Below the pieces are notes generated by a model, which saw only the letters and a program-made list of their open reading frames with translations, had not been told where the DNA came from and did not search any database. The position numbers and the translations under genes are program-made. Of a stretch of DNA of 64,000 nucleotides, positions 1 to 11,440 are shown one piece after another. Within the stretch, counting starts at the first letter, position 1; every line of letters begins with the position of its first letter. Location of the stretch: assembly GCA_003996215.1 (NCBI GenBank), contig QJPP01004069.1, forward strand, positions 124,001 through 188,000, written 5' to 3'. Source of the stretch: Jaltomata sinuosa. Taxonomy: Eukaryota; Streptophyta; Magnoliopsida; Solanales; Solanaceae.

Positions 1-2017
1 TAACTCTACTAGAAGCTCTAACTCATAAGCTACTTTACCAATTCTTTTCAAAATTTGATAAGGGTCAATATAGAGAGCACTAAGCTTTCATTTCTTCCCA
101 AATATCATGACACCCTTCATGGGTTTCATATATACCCAGTCATCAACTTTGAACTCTAAGTCTGTACACCTAATATTAGTACAGGACTTCTGGTGACTCT
201 GAGCAGTATTCAACCTTTCCTGAATGGTCTTAACCTTTCCCATATCCTAATGAACTTTTTTGTCCCTGTCAACTCTTCACCAACTTTGAACCAACCGATT
301 GAAGATCTACACCTCCACCCATAGAGAGCCCCATAAGGAGCCATCTGAATGTTGGAGTGATAATTGTTGTTATATGCAAACTCTATGAGAGGAAAATGGT
401 CATCCCAATTTACCTTGAAATCAATAACACAAGATTTTAGCATATCCTCAAATGTTTGAATAGTACGCTCTACCTGATCATATGTCTGCAGATGAAAAGT
501 GGTACTAAGGTTCACCTTCAAACCCAAACCCCTCTGAAAGGATTTCTAAAACTGGGTGGTGAACTGAGCACCCCTATCTGAGATGATGCATAACATAAAT
601 CCATGAAGTATGACTACCTCACGAATGTACAATCTGGTATTATCCTCAGCTGAGTCTGTAGTCTTTACTGCTAAGAAATATGCTGACTTGGTCATTTGGT
701 CTACTATTACCCAAATCGAGTTGTATTATCATCGAGATCGCAGTAGACCTGTGATGAAGTTCATATTGATCATATCCTACTTCCACTCAAGGAGAGCTAT
801 ATTCTGATCCATGCCATAAGGCCATTGGTGCTCAACCTTAACCTGTTGGCTATTCGGGGTCATAGCAATAAACTCTACAATATCACTCTTCATAACATTC
901 CACCAATAGACTTCTCCCAAGTCATGGTACATCTTTTTGGAACCACGGTGAATCAAATATCTGGAACTGTGCACTTCTGCCATTATTCTATCTCTGAAAC
1001 CATCTATATCGGGAACACATAATCTGTCTTGGTACCTCTAAACACTAGCTTCCCCTTGTGCAAAAACTAATACCTTTTGCTTTGAAACTTTTTCCTTTAA
1101 CTGGAGCAAGATGGGATCATTGTTCTGCTTTTCCTTAACTTCCCCTACTAGAGATGATTCAACTCCATTCTGGATAAGTACAGCCCCTTCATCGGAGTCT
1201 AAAAGACAAACTCCCAAACATGAAAGTCTGTGAACTTCCTTAGCCAACTCTTTCCTTCCTCCCCCCACATGAGATGTACTCCCCATGGACAACCTACTAA
1301 GAGCATTAACAACCATATTAGCTTTACCTCGATGATAGAGAATACTCATGTCATAATCCTTAAGCAACTCATGCCATCTCCTCTACTTGAGATTCATATC
1401 TTTTTGGATGAAAACATATCGAAGACTCTTCTGATTAGTAAACACATCAACATGCATGCCATAGAGATAATAAAACTAGATCTTTAGTGCAAACAATACA
1501 ACTGATAGCTCAAGGTTATGAGCCGGAGAGTTCTTCTCGTGAACCTTAAGCTATCTAGAAGCATAAGCTATAACTTTACCATTTTGCATCAACACAAAAC
1601 TGATGCCCACTCTGGACGCATTGCAATACATAACAAAACCCTCTGTACCCTCTGGTAGGGTCAACACTGGAGCAGTAGTCGAGCAAGTCTTCAATTCTTA
1701 AAAGCTTTTCTCATAAGCTTCAGACCATTGAAACTTGGCCTTTTTTTGATTCAAGTTAGTCAACAATGCAACAATGGACAAAAATCCCTCTACAAACCTT
1801 CTATAATAGCCAGCCAAACCTAAGAAACTTCCAATATCAATCGGAGTTGTGGGTCTAGGCCAACTCTTTACTACCTTAATTTTCTGGGAATCAACCTAAA
1901 TACCTTCGCTGGAAACTATGTAGCCTAGGAATGCCACAGACTTCAACCGAAATTCACACTTAGAAAACTTGGAAAACAATTCACAATCTTTGAGAATCTG
2001 AAGAACTATTTAAGGTG
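1..2017 (-). pseudogene. Ty3/gypsy pol remnant: RT end, RNase H, integrase
   Basis: Reading leftward from 2017, the minus strand encodes the end of the RT palm and thumb (GYYRRFVEGF near 1800), RNase H (AHNLELS near 1520, LLKDYDMSILYHRGKANMVV at 1310-1367), the RNase H-integrase linker (1038-1300), the integrase zinc-finger region (777-983) and core (210-527, with AYNNNYHSNIQMAPYGALYG). The family makes a polyprotein that copies RNA to DNA and inserts it. Decay is visible: stops and frameshifts separate the blocks, and the RNase H motif normally reading VADALSR is VVNALSR, losing one acidic residue. RT is cut off at about 2017 and the left end runs out of the window. It resembles families A and B; the exact family is not assigned. 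Confidence 0.88.
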
Positions 2018-3634
2018 ATACTACTGGAAGGGTTATTACACTCATTTATTAAACTAGGAATTAATTTTGTCTCAAATTAATCCCAATTGTCAAACTTGGC
2101 CAAATTTTTAGTTATTTTGCTCAATTTCATTTGGACTCCATCATCCCTCATTAATCAGCCACCAAAGGACCAAAGTCCAGGCCCAATACCCTTACCCAGC
2201 CCACTTAACCTTTTAACCCTTAGTGTCATGGGCTGGCCGAGTCTACACCCTAGGTGTGATCGGCACTCAGAACCACATGTGGCCTGAGCAGACCCTAGGC
2301 CTGACATTCTACTGCTAAACATATACTGAATATACGTGGAATCTGAGAAATATGGTAAGAAAATACTAATCCTGATAAATGATAAAAATATTCTTTTGAA
2401 AGAAAAAGTTTGAACTATCTGAAATAGACCGACCATGACTACATACTATTATCTGATGAAGCCTCTAATATCTAGAATGAAGTAAGTCCACCGGGACAAG
2501 GCCCTAGGCTACCTTTAAAAACTGAATTTAAGAAATAAAAATGTATAAATAAATCTAAGTGTTCTGGATGCAAAGAGGAATAATCAACTGGAGTAAGCTA
2601 ATAGAGCCAAAGAAGAATTTGATCGCGAGTCTGAGCCTGCACACAGGGATCTACATCAATTATAAGATGCACCGCTAAAAGAGAATTAATACAATAGAAT
2701 GTATTGGTGTGTAAGATTAACTGAACATAAAAGCAGGACATAGTTAGGGACTATAACAGAGTAAGACCAATTAGGTGAGCAAAGTCTATATGCATAAGAT
2801 GAAAGGATAAAACATGAACAATGATCATCTAAAACTTCTTCATAAACTGATAACATAATAAGAGGATCTTTGACTCCAAAGCTAAATCACATACTGAGAG
2901 TTTCATATCTAAAGCTAAATCATATCTATATGTTCATAGGTAGTTAAAACCACATATAAGTAAAATAACATAAATATCTTTAAGTTTAGGGGATTTTATC
3001 ATTAATGATAACCATCACTTGAGCTTATGATGGCCAACCTCTAACCCGGTTGGATAGGCTGCTCAATACCTTGCCAGGGTGCTGATCCTATCTATACTAT
3101 GAATCCATAAATACACATTTTGGGTTAAATAGGTCACCCAAATTATCGGTGTGAGCCTAACCTATGGTGCCACATACTTTTTGGGCATGTGAACTTAATC
3201 CAATGCCCACGGAGTGCTAAATAATTCTCCCAAAATAGTATTTCATGATCATATCATATTTATGAAAAATGACTAAAGTCAATATTGAGTTTTTGCTTAA
3301 ATCTATGTAATATCAAGGTTCAACCCATCATGCTATCTATATCATTCTTTTCAAAAACTATAACTCAATTGACCATGGAGAAATTAATTGTGAATGAAAG
3401 ATACAACTCTTTGAAGGAAAACCATTTGTCAAGACATCAAGAACAAGATTCAAATAAATGACTAAATATGAGAGTGATTACCCATAGAATACTATAATCT
3501 AGTTCTACTCTTTTTGTAAAATAAAGCAAGGCATAAGTAGTTGAGTTTCTGGTTTTGAGAACCCTAGATTTGACATAAATAACAAGGACTAGAAACTATG
3601 GGCATGAGGACAAACGAATTTCCTCATGTTGTAA
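2018..3634 (-). repeat. LTR-like non-coding DNA between two pol remnants
   Basis: No credible coding sequence. Several stretches have the look of gypsy LTR interiors, for example 3020-3240 (GGCCAACCTCTAACCCGG and GTGCCACATACTTTTTGGGC). The right edge (about 3634) falls where the minus-strand pol remnant to its right stops; on the minus strand this edge reads TATTACAACATGAGG, possibly an LTR start. The left edge falls where the other pol remnant stops. It is probably a solo or truncated LTR, but I saw no target duplication, so extent and orientation are tentative. Confidence 0.4.
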
Positions 3635-5095
3635 TATTTGAGCTCCTCTGCTTGAGGTTCAACTCTCTCTGATTGAAAACATACTGGAGGCTTTTATGAT
3701 CTGTGAAGACATATATATGTATGCCTAGTGGCACCATATATTTAAAGCAAATACGACCGCTGCCAACTTGAGGTCATGAGTCGGATAGTTCTTCAATGTA
3801 ATTTAAGCTGTCTAGAAGCATAGTCTATGACCTTACCATACTGTACCAAAACACAACCAAGTCTGATTCTCAAAGCATCACAATAGACTACAAAACTATC
3901 TGTTCCCTCTGGTAGGGTCAATATTGGAGTAGTAGTCAACCTAGCTTTTAAATCTTAGAAGTTTTATCACAAGTCTCCGACTATTGATATTTTGTTTTTT
4001 TCTCAGTTAACTTGATCAATGGGGATGCAATAGATGAGAAACCTTATACAAATCTATGGTATTAGCCGTCCAAACCTAAAAAGTTTTTGATATTTGTTGA
4101 GGTAGTAGGTCTAGATAACTCTTTACTGCTTCTATTTTTTGAGTCAACTCTAATGCCCTCACCAGATACAATATAACCATGGAATGCTACAAATTTCAAC
4201 TAGAATTCACACTTGGAGAATTTAGCATACAACTCTCCATCCTTGAGCATTTGTACCATAATTCTAAGATGATCAACATGCTCTTCCTCACTATGAGATC
4301 ATCCAGGAATACAATCACAGACATGTCAAGGTAATGATTGAAAACTTTGTTCATAAGATCCATAAATGCAAAATGAGCATTTGTTAGGCCAAAAGACTTG
4401 ACAAGAAATTCATAATGGCTATACCAGGTACAGGAAGCAGTCTTAGGAATGTCATATTCCCTAACCTTTGGCTGATGGTAAATGGATCCAAGGTTAATCT
4501 TTAAGAAACATGAGGCACCCTAAGGTCGATCGAATAAGTCATCAATTCTAGAAAAGGGATACTTGTTCTTAATGGTGACCTTTTTCAACTGTTGATAATC
4601 TATGCACATTCTAAGAGACTCATCCTTCTTACACACAAAAAGAATTGGGGCACCCCACGGGGATAAACTTGGTCTAATAAAACCTTTATCTAGAAGGTCT
4701 TTCAACTGCTCTTTAAGCTCTTTCAATTTAGCTGGAGCCATCCTATATAGAGGAATAAGGATAGGATGAGTATAAGGAAGAAGGTCTATCCCAAAGTCTA
4801 TTTCCCTTTCGGGAAGGACTCTAGGAAAATTATCAGGAAAGATTTCTGGAAACTCGCTAACTATAAGAACTGATCAAAGGGATGAGATTTTAACACTAGG
4901 ATCTTTAACTCAGACTAAATAATATAGACATCCCTTAGAGACCATCTTTTTGGCCTTAAGATATGAGATGAAATGACCCTTAGGCATAACGGGACTACCT
5001 TTCCACTCTAAGACTGGTTCAATAGTCTAGCAACAGTTATCAAAATCAATATGCACAATGTCAAAAACTGAGCCTAACAAGTTAACGTATCATCA
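3635..5095 (-). pseudogene. Ty3/gypsy pol remnant: protease-RT linker, RT, RNase H
   Basis: From 5095 leftward the minus strand carries the end of the protease-RT linker (VLEWKGSPVMPKGHFISYLK near 4950-5010), the RT N-terminus (DFGIDLLPYTHPILIPLYRM at about 4735-4795), RT fingers (4520-4741, with RMCIDYQQLKKVTIKNKYP), RT palm (YEFLVKSFGLTNAHFAFMDL near 4350-4420; a catalytic box reading VFLDD near 4310) and RNase H (PTHDLKLAAVVFALNIW and FTDHKSLQYVFNQ at 3640-3800). Multiple stops and frameshifts make it inactive. It overlaps in domain content with the pol remnant at 1-2017, so the two come from different insertions. Confidence 0.85.
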
Positions 5096-5489
5096 TGAAT
5101 CGTATATAAAGTTTTTTGGAAAGGTCTCAATTTATTCATAAAAAGAGTTCATGTGTGCCAGTTTATATCATGCCAAAGTTCTCCTATCTATCTCCACCTA
5201 ACACATCACACAACCTAAACCTGCTGGTTCAATATAAATAAAAGTCCTCAAGAAAAGAACACAACAAGAAAACCCTAAGGATACCGATGCTCAAGGTACC
5301 CCTTGGGCTGCCTCCCAAGCAGCGCCTAATTTAATATTGCGGCATGATGCATATATCTTGATTACTTAGACTTCATCAAGATACACATCAAAATACATGT
5401 GAACTTCCCCCACCCCACCATAAATATCATGCATTGTCCCTAATGCACTAAAAGTAAAATCATGGGAGGTAAAAACATGCCTGTGGCGC
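5096..5489 (-). other. Non-coding region 3' of the transposon-domain pseudogene
   Basis: No gene is visible. The stretch has CTTGGGCTGCCTCCCAAGCA (5305-5325) followed by GCGCCTAATTTAATATTGCG and a C-rich run (CTTCCCCCACCCCACC, 5405-5420). It lies directly downstream of the minus-strand pseudogene at 5490-7042 and probably belongs to the same retroelement as its 3' untranslated part. Confidence 0.35.
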
Positions 5490-7042
5490 CTAAGCACCGG
5501 TGTCTAGTGTCAATAACGGGGCCAATGGTGTGACTCCTGTAGTAGCAATAGTAGCTGTTGGTGCAACTCTTTTAGTAAAAACATCATTTGTAACTGTTCC
5601 AGTGCCTGACACTCCCTCAATAGGGTATAAAAAAGTGTCAGTGCTCGTGAACAACCCCACTAGCCAAAGCACCTCTAACTACAACATCCACTCTAGTATG
5701 TACCTCTACTCTAAAGAGTGCCATAGTGTCCTTAAGTTTCTTGGAGTCTTCCTTCTTGGCTTTCCTTTCTTGTTTTCTCTTTTTCTTTTCTCTTTCAGCT
5801 GGAGTCAAATTAGCCTCATCAGTCCCATCTCGAACTCTCTTCCCCTTAGCACACGGAGGGAGGAAGTCTACTAATAATAAAATATAGGATTTGTCCTCCA
5901 CATCCTCCTTCTCAACTGGTGTAGCCTCAATAGTGGGGATCATCCTAAACTAAATAGCATCAATGTCCTCTCTAGCTTTGTCAAGCTCTACAAGTACAAC
6001 CTAAGATCTGGTGCGCTCAAATTCCTTAGCCTCTCATTTACCCTCATCTTTACCCCATCCAAATGGGCATTAACACTATCAATTGACTTCTATAAGGGCT
6101 CAAGAGCATTGGCAATCTCCTTTATGACAAAGGGCTTGAGCTGGTTGGAGAAACGCTTGATCTGCTTATCAACTGTGCAACTATTTTAGCCACCTTGCTG
6201 AAGGTCTGGCTAGTAAAAGTGAATATGGTGGCTGGCACTGACGGATAGGCTGCTATGGTAACCTATGCTGCTAGAGGGATAGTAGAAGTACCAGCCCCAA
6301 TGGCTGGAAAGTATGACGCTACAACAACAGAATCCTCAATGGGTACATAGGACTAAGTAAGCTTACTCTTATCTGACAAATCTGCAAAGGTGGTGCTCCT
6401 GGAGGTAGGGGATTAGGTTTTACCGTTAGCAATAGGGTTAGCCGCATCTCAGATCAATGCAATATCCTGGAAATTAAAAGCATGCTATGTTTGATCAATT
6501 ACCACATAGGTGGGCACTCTGACTACTTGGCATAACTTAGTGACAAGGCAGGGAAATGGGATAGAGGTGGACATACGCAAGGATCTCTCTCAAATATCTT
6601 CAGCTATAATGCGGGCGATGATGATGTCAAATTTGGATATGATGCTTGTGACTAATATTGCTCGATCCAGAGTGAGAATGTTATCCACAAGTGTCAGAAC
6701 CAGGTGATATCTAACAATAGACCACCAAAATTTTGCTGCTAAGTTCAATGAGGCTTTGGTGGTGGAAGATGGTACGCTGGTTAACCATGTCAGGTTCCCA
6801 TCAGTGAGTACAAAAGCTAGCCAAGAGAGCTGATTTTGAAGCATTTTTTGTTGGTCCAGCCTGTGATAAAGGTCAGCTGGCTGGTGCTATGTACTTGGGG
6901 TCATAAATAAAGCACTAAATAGTATGCTAAAAAGTATCCACCTAAACCCCCCAAACTTGCACTCTCTCCAAAGCTAGCATGTTCTTTGTAGCTTTTTCCT
7001 TCTCGTATGAGTTCTTGAGAGTGGCTGCATAGGCAGCATAGA
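5490..7042 (-). pseudogene. Decayed gene with plant transposon-protein domain (PF20167-like)
   Basis: The best-preserved piece is 6590-6844, where the minus strand encodes NLAAKFWWSIVRYHLVLTL, DRAILVTSIISKFD and IIARIIAEDI. This matches the pattern I know from the 'putative plant transposon protein domain' family: (A)(K)FWxxxVRxRLxPT, then L(D/E)RAILxxxI, then IIAEEI. The remainder runs on in other frames: a middle stretch with VVIDQT and DIALIxDAANPIANGKT near 6400-6510, then a Lys/Arg/Glu-rich C-terminal tail at 5700-5900 (EREKKKRKQERKAKKE). The family occurs in Athila/Tat-like retroelements; its biochemical role is unknown to me. Stops and frameshifts are frequent. The 5' part is cut off by the family A LTR starting at 7043. 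Confidence 0.6.
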
Positions 7043-9102
7043 TGTAACACCCCAAAAATTCTAAGTTAAGACTAGAATTGTTTTTCATAAGTGTCATGAT
7101 CAATTATGTAGTGTGATGAGTGCTTTGGATGCAAATCATGGTCATAAGAAACTTCTAGCATCAAGTTATTTTGAGAGCATTCTTATCAATTAAGTTCTTG
7201 AATAAGATTCTACTAGGGTAAACTTCAAATGATTAATCCTCCTAGAATATGAAGAGTTACATGACCTATGAGCCACCAAATTAAAGATTTTTGAGTCTTT
7301 TTTCAAACACCATCGATCGTCCGTTAAGTAAAATTAAGAGTAAAAAGTTATGTGCATTTTATTAGAGTGTTAGTTTGCCAAAAAATGACAGATCGGGTTC
7401 AAGAGGAGGTTCCACAGGCCATGGAACAGTCTATGAGCCGTGGACACCACCCATGACTCAGGTCCAGTAACCTTGAAAATTAGCCTGAGGGTCCACGAGC
7501 CATGGAATAGTCCACGAGCCATGGAATACCACCCATGGAAAAAGCTGCCTGAATCACAAACTCAATCCATGAGCCATGGATTAAGGTTCATGGACTGTGG
7601 TTCAATCCACGAAGCATGTACCAAAAAACTCAGCAACTTTTCAAATTTATCCAACAGGGGTATTTTAGTGTTTTTATACTCTCTAAACCCATAAACTATG
7701 TTGTTTAAGTCCCTAGGAGGGGGTTCTATTAGATTAATCGATCCTACCCTCTTTATTCCTATGACTTAGCTCATAAAAAGAAACAGATAAGTTCTCTCAG
7801 ACCTCAAGCTGAGGGTTCTCCTCCCAAATCTCAATCTCCAAGTTCTAACTCAAATTATTTCAAGATTCAAGTATGTGGGTTGTAATAAGGGTTTTCTTTA
7901 ATACTTATGCCCAAAATCTCAGAGCATTTATGATGATCTCATTACTTAAGATAGGGTTCATACCCAATGATTTTCAATTATGGAGTTTTCAGTTCTAATA
8001 AGTTACTATATGATTACGATCCTTATTTTAAGGGTTTAGCATGATTTTTGTAATCTCTTTTGGTCTATATGCATGAACAATGATTTCACATGAAGTTTTA
8101 TGATTTAGCTTCACAAGCTTTAAATTTAGCATGACAAGTTTCACTATCTCAGAATTTAGCAGAAACAGTTATTTGAGACAACAGTTTACCTAGCTATGAG
8201 AAAATATTATATAGTTTATGCAGTAGGACTTAGCACTGAGTGGACAAGGGTTCCAGATAACCCAAGTCCCAATGCTATGTGCTAGTGTAAGTTTTATTAT
8301 CCTCCCGAGGCTTAATTTAGTGGATCCACCTTAGTTATGTTCTATACCGATGGCAAGGTATATGGAAACTTTGCGAACTAGGGCCTAGAAGTTGGACTCC
8401 ATGTAGCTCACATAGCTTATGTCTGTTGTAAGAACCTCCCTACAAAAATGGCTTGAAGTATCATATTTGTACATGACTCCTAGTTTTCAAGTTCCAATAT
8501 GATATTTTATGACTTACAAATATGATTCATGTTTTCAGCGTATGGTATCACTTTGAGTCATTATAGTGTAGATTTTGCTACTATTATACAATTTCTGTTT
8601 AAACATGTTTTCAGCATATTTTATATCATGACATATGCATATCTCAGATACTCAGTACATTCCATAGTACTGATCACATACTTTCTTTGTGCTGCATCTT
8701 ATTATGGCATAGATTTAGGCGCTCGTGGCTAGATAACAACATGACTTCCAGTTAGATTGGTGACTCCTCATCATTCAATGACTTTTTTTATGAGCTTTAG
8801 ATTGCTTAGTTATTTCAGGCTTTATTTTAGTATTTAGCATTAACTGAGGATCTTGTCCTAGCAACTCATCTTATCAGTATTAGAGGCTTTCAGACATAGC
8901 CAGACAATTATTGTTCTTGATTCAAAATTTCACTTTCAGATTCATATTTATATAAATTTAGTTAGCTCATTACTTTAGTTAAGATTTCGCTAAGTATGTA
9001 TGTTGCTCATGTTTATGGTTATGCAGTGCCAAGGGTTAACTTGGGATCACTTGTGGTCTCGGGTCCCATGTTACTTTTGGGGTATAGGCTCAGGTCTTGA
9101 CA
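7043..9102 (+). repeat. Family A LTR (5' LTR of a plus-strand element)
   Basis: It begins TGTAACACCCC and ends TCTTGACA, the canonical TG...CA form, and is followed at 9103 by a degenerate tRNA-Met primer site (TTATATCAAAGCC). Its length of 2060 bp is almost the same as the family A LTR at 27192-29249. Both share 'tagcactgag(t)gga', 'gtactgatcacatac' followed by 'ctttgtgctgcat', and a cluster of palindromic words in the first third. Only a leader of about 300 bp of its own body follows before a family B LTR tail takes over; no matching 3' LTR is seen. Confidence 0.82.
7404..7622. repeat. Palindromic word cluster in family A LTR
   Basis: Repeated near-palindromes built on CCA(C/T)GAGCCATGGA appear about six times: CACAGGCCATGGA, TATGAGCCGTGGA, CACGAGCCATGGA (twice), CATGAGCCATGGA and ACGAAGCATG. 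Equivalent clusters occur in the other family A LTR copies at 27281-27600 and 35190-35515. Spacing is irregular, so this is not a simple tandem repeat. Confidence 0.7.
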
Positions 9103-9430
9103 AATTTTATATCAAAGCCTCAAGTTTACGGTGTCCTAAGGTTTCTGAAAGCTGCATTAAGTAGAGTCCTAGGATTAGGTTATATTGATTTTCTAAATAT
9201 ACGGCCTATTTCGAGGACCTTAGAATAGTATTTCTCCTTAACCTTAGTTTAGGTTACTTTATATCGTGTTAGGATTAGGTTATGGATCCTTAGTATATGC
9301 TTAGGGGAGGTTTTTGTGGTAGAGTAGCTTCCTTTGGTTAGTTTGCATTTTACCGCTTTATTTTTTGAATTTCCTTCTATTTTAAAACTATGGTCCCGTA
9401 GTCATGGTTTTGGACTAGCTGGACTCCATG
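9103..9430 (+). other. Family A leader after the LTR
   Basis: The first bases (AATTTTATATCAAAGCCTCA) are a mutated form of the primer site AACTTGGTATCAGAGC plus leader. The following TTTCTGAAAGCTGCATTAAGT (9147-9167) matches the leader of the family A element at 29292-29312. No gag start is preserved; the stretch runs into unrelated DNA near 9430. Confidence 0.55.
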
Positions 9431-9781
9431 TTAGTGCGACTTTATTATGGAGGGTGGTTTTACACTGTTTGGTATGTACATATACTTATACATATATATA
9501 AACCTATGTTGGCATGCATACATTCATACATACATAAACATGGATTATGGCACAATTTGATGAATATACTGATTTTTCGGCTTTAATTTAAAGAAGAGAT
9601 TTGTATCACCATTACTATAGTTTTTGGATTTCAGACAGACAATACATGGTGGCCTATTCCTCTTTTTATAAAATTTTCTTATCATTTATGCTTGTAGTTA
9701 CTTTCTGTTATGTCTTGGGCTTGGCTTACCTACTGGAGGGTTATAGTAGGTTCTATCATGGCCCAATTTCAGATCATGACA
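9431..9781 (+). repeat. Family B LTR tail (end of a truncated 5' LTR)
   Basis: The segment ends in CAGATCATGACA at 9781, followed immediately by a primer site. The last 80 bp (GGGCTTGGCTTACCTACTGG onward) align by eye with the minus-strand B LTR tails at 63571-63648 and 13239-13320. The left part, about 9431-9700, is low-complexity AT-rich sequence (CATATATATA and similar) that I cannot assign. Confidence 0.6.
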
Positions 9782-9784
9782 ACA

Positions 9785-9796
9785 TGGTATCAGAGC
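9785..9796 (+). other. Primer-binding site, initiator tRNA-Met type
   Basis: TGGTATCAGAGC lies three bases past an LTR end (ATCATGACA at 9781). This is the standard first-strand priming site of plant Ty3/gypsy chromoviruses. The downstream leader (CCACCAGTCTTACAG, ACAAGAGCAAGTGCCTAGTAGA) matches the minus-strand leader near 63430-63560, tying it to family B. Confidence 0.85.
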
Positions 9797-9984
9797 CTTA
9801 GGTCCACCAGTCTTACAGTACAAGAGCAAGTGCCTAGTAGAGTTACGCGGATTGATACGATGACATATGTATCCTATCTTTTGAAGGCTATAGGGCATTC
9901 TTAAGAAAATTCCACCTTTTTAATTTATTATCGTGCGCTCTTGACTTTATCAACTTCTAAATTTTGTTTATTTCATTCTTTATC

Positions 9985-10975
9985 TAATGGTTTGGATGAG
10001 ATAATCAGTGGGAAAAGGCGAGGCTCCTTCACCTATAGCTAGGGCCCCATCTAGGTGCCGAGGCAGAGATCGACCCAGAGATCAAGCCAAGTCATGAGCT
10101 GTGATGCCAGCTCGAGGCCAGGATAAGGCACCGTCACCTAAGCCAGATATAGAGATTAAAGATATACAACATCAGTCTGAGGGTGTGGGGCCAGCCCAAC
10201 CTCTAGCATGGTTTGTAGCCATGCCAGTTCATCAGGATACCATAGTTAGGATCCTCTGCTTTCTTGAGGGTATGTTGTAGGCAGGGACTTTTCCTGGCAC
10301 TCTGTGTGGTTCTCAGGTTAGAGATGAGGCACAAACATTATCCCAAGCAGTAGCACAGGGTGTTCATAGTTCAGGAGTGCAACCTACTACTGTTGCTCCC
10401 CATCTAGAGGTATTTTCAGTGCCAGTTATTTTTCAGCCTATTGCAGCAAGACTAGCAATGACTATTGAGGCACATGAAATGTTGGGTTAGTTTATTAGAT
10501 TGGAACCTCCGAGGTTTTTTTGTGCTCCGAGAGAGGATGTTCACGAGTTTCTACTGAGTTATCTAGAGATGTTGCATAACCTCATCTTGGTGGAGTCGCA
10601 CAGGGTAGATTACAACATTTCAGATAGAGGGGATAACTAAGCAGTGTAGAGAGCATACCTTGAGTGTAGACCATCTTGGTCACCCCAATAACTTTGGCTC
10701 AGTTCTTTGAGGCTTTCTTGCATAAGTATGTGCCCCATAGTATAAGAGAGGTTTCAGGATGAGTTTACATATATTCAGTAGGTATCTATGTCAATTTTAG
10801 AGTATGAGACGTAATTCCATGAGCTGGCTAGACATGCCACTATGATAATGCCAATAGAGCACAAGCAGGCTCACAGATTTTTTAGAGGGTTGACTTTACC
10901 ACTCTTTTTGGTGATAGAGTAGCTATTGGCATTAAGTTCTACCTTTCTCCAGGTTTTCAATCATGCATGGACTAA
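9985..10975 (+). pseudogene. Family B gag remnant
   Basis: Gag packages the element RNA. The N-terminal part is Arg/Gly-rich (RGRDRPRDQA-like, 10045-10090). The capsid homology block at 10490-10620 reads LEPPRFFCAPREDVHEFLLS then YLEMLHNLILVESHRVDY, followed by a C-terminal capsid block at 10800-10900 (EYET, FHELARHATMIMP, FRGLTLPLFL). Stops and frameshifts interrupt it throughout. The zinc knuckle and protease are missing: the sequence jumps from the GYG(N)DKRPH-type linker near 11010 into RT. Confidence 0.75.
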
Positions 10976-11400
10976 TATGGGGATACATTACAAGGCCTAT
11001 AGAGGCAATGATAAGAGGCCCCACTGTTAGGGTGGTTTTAGCGGTTCTCAATCCAGACGTAGGGGTTTCCCTGGTTTTACTAATTTACATGGTCTTACGC
11101 CTAACCATGACATTGACTTTGGCATTGATCTTAAGCCGGGGACTCATCATATTTTTATACCTCCATATCGAATAGTGCCAGCTAAGTGGAGAGAGTTAAA
11201 GGGGCAGCTTCAGGACCTTCTGAGTAAGGGGCTTATCAGGCCTAGTGTTTCTCCATGAGGTGCTCCTGTTCTGTTTGTTAAAAAGAAGTATGGCTCCTCG
11301 CATATGTGTAATGATTATTGGCAGCTAAATAAGGTGATTACTAAAAATAGGTATCCAATGCCGCGTATTGATGACTTATTTGATCATATTTCTCATTTTA
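10976..11400 (+). pseudogene. Family B gag linker fused by deletion to an RT N-terminal fragment
   Basis: The linker (AYRGNDKRPH, near 10999-11028, then GFSGSQSRRRGFPGF) is followed directly by the RT N-terminal region: IDFGIDLKPGTHH at about 11111, PPYRIVPAKWRELKGQLQDL, KGLIRPSVSP, a stop where Trp is usual, GAPVLFVKKK, and YPMPRIDDLFDHI near 11350-11390. The rest of RT, RNase H and integrase are absent. An intact pol would need more than 3 kb here, so at least two internal deletions occurred. Confidence 0.78.
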
Positions 11401-11440
11401 AATCAACATAGATCAATAACAATAATATTAATTACCTCTT

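Noticed and set aside
2087..2436. Short frames on both strands near 2.1-2.4 kb
   Set aside because: No domains, low-complexity surroundings and no conservation with any other part of the window.
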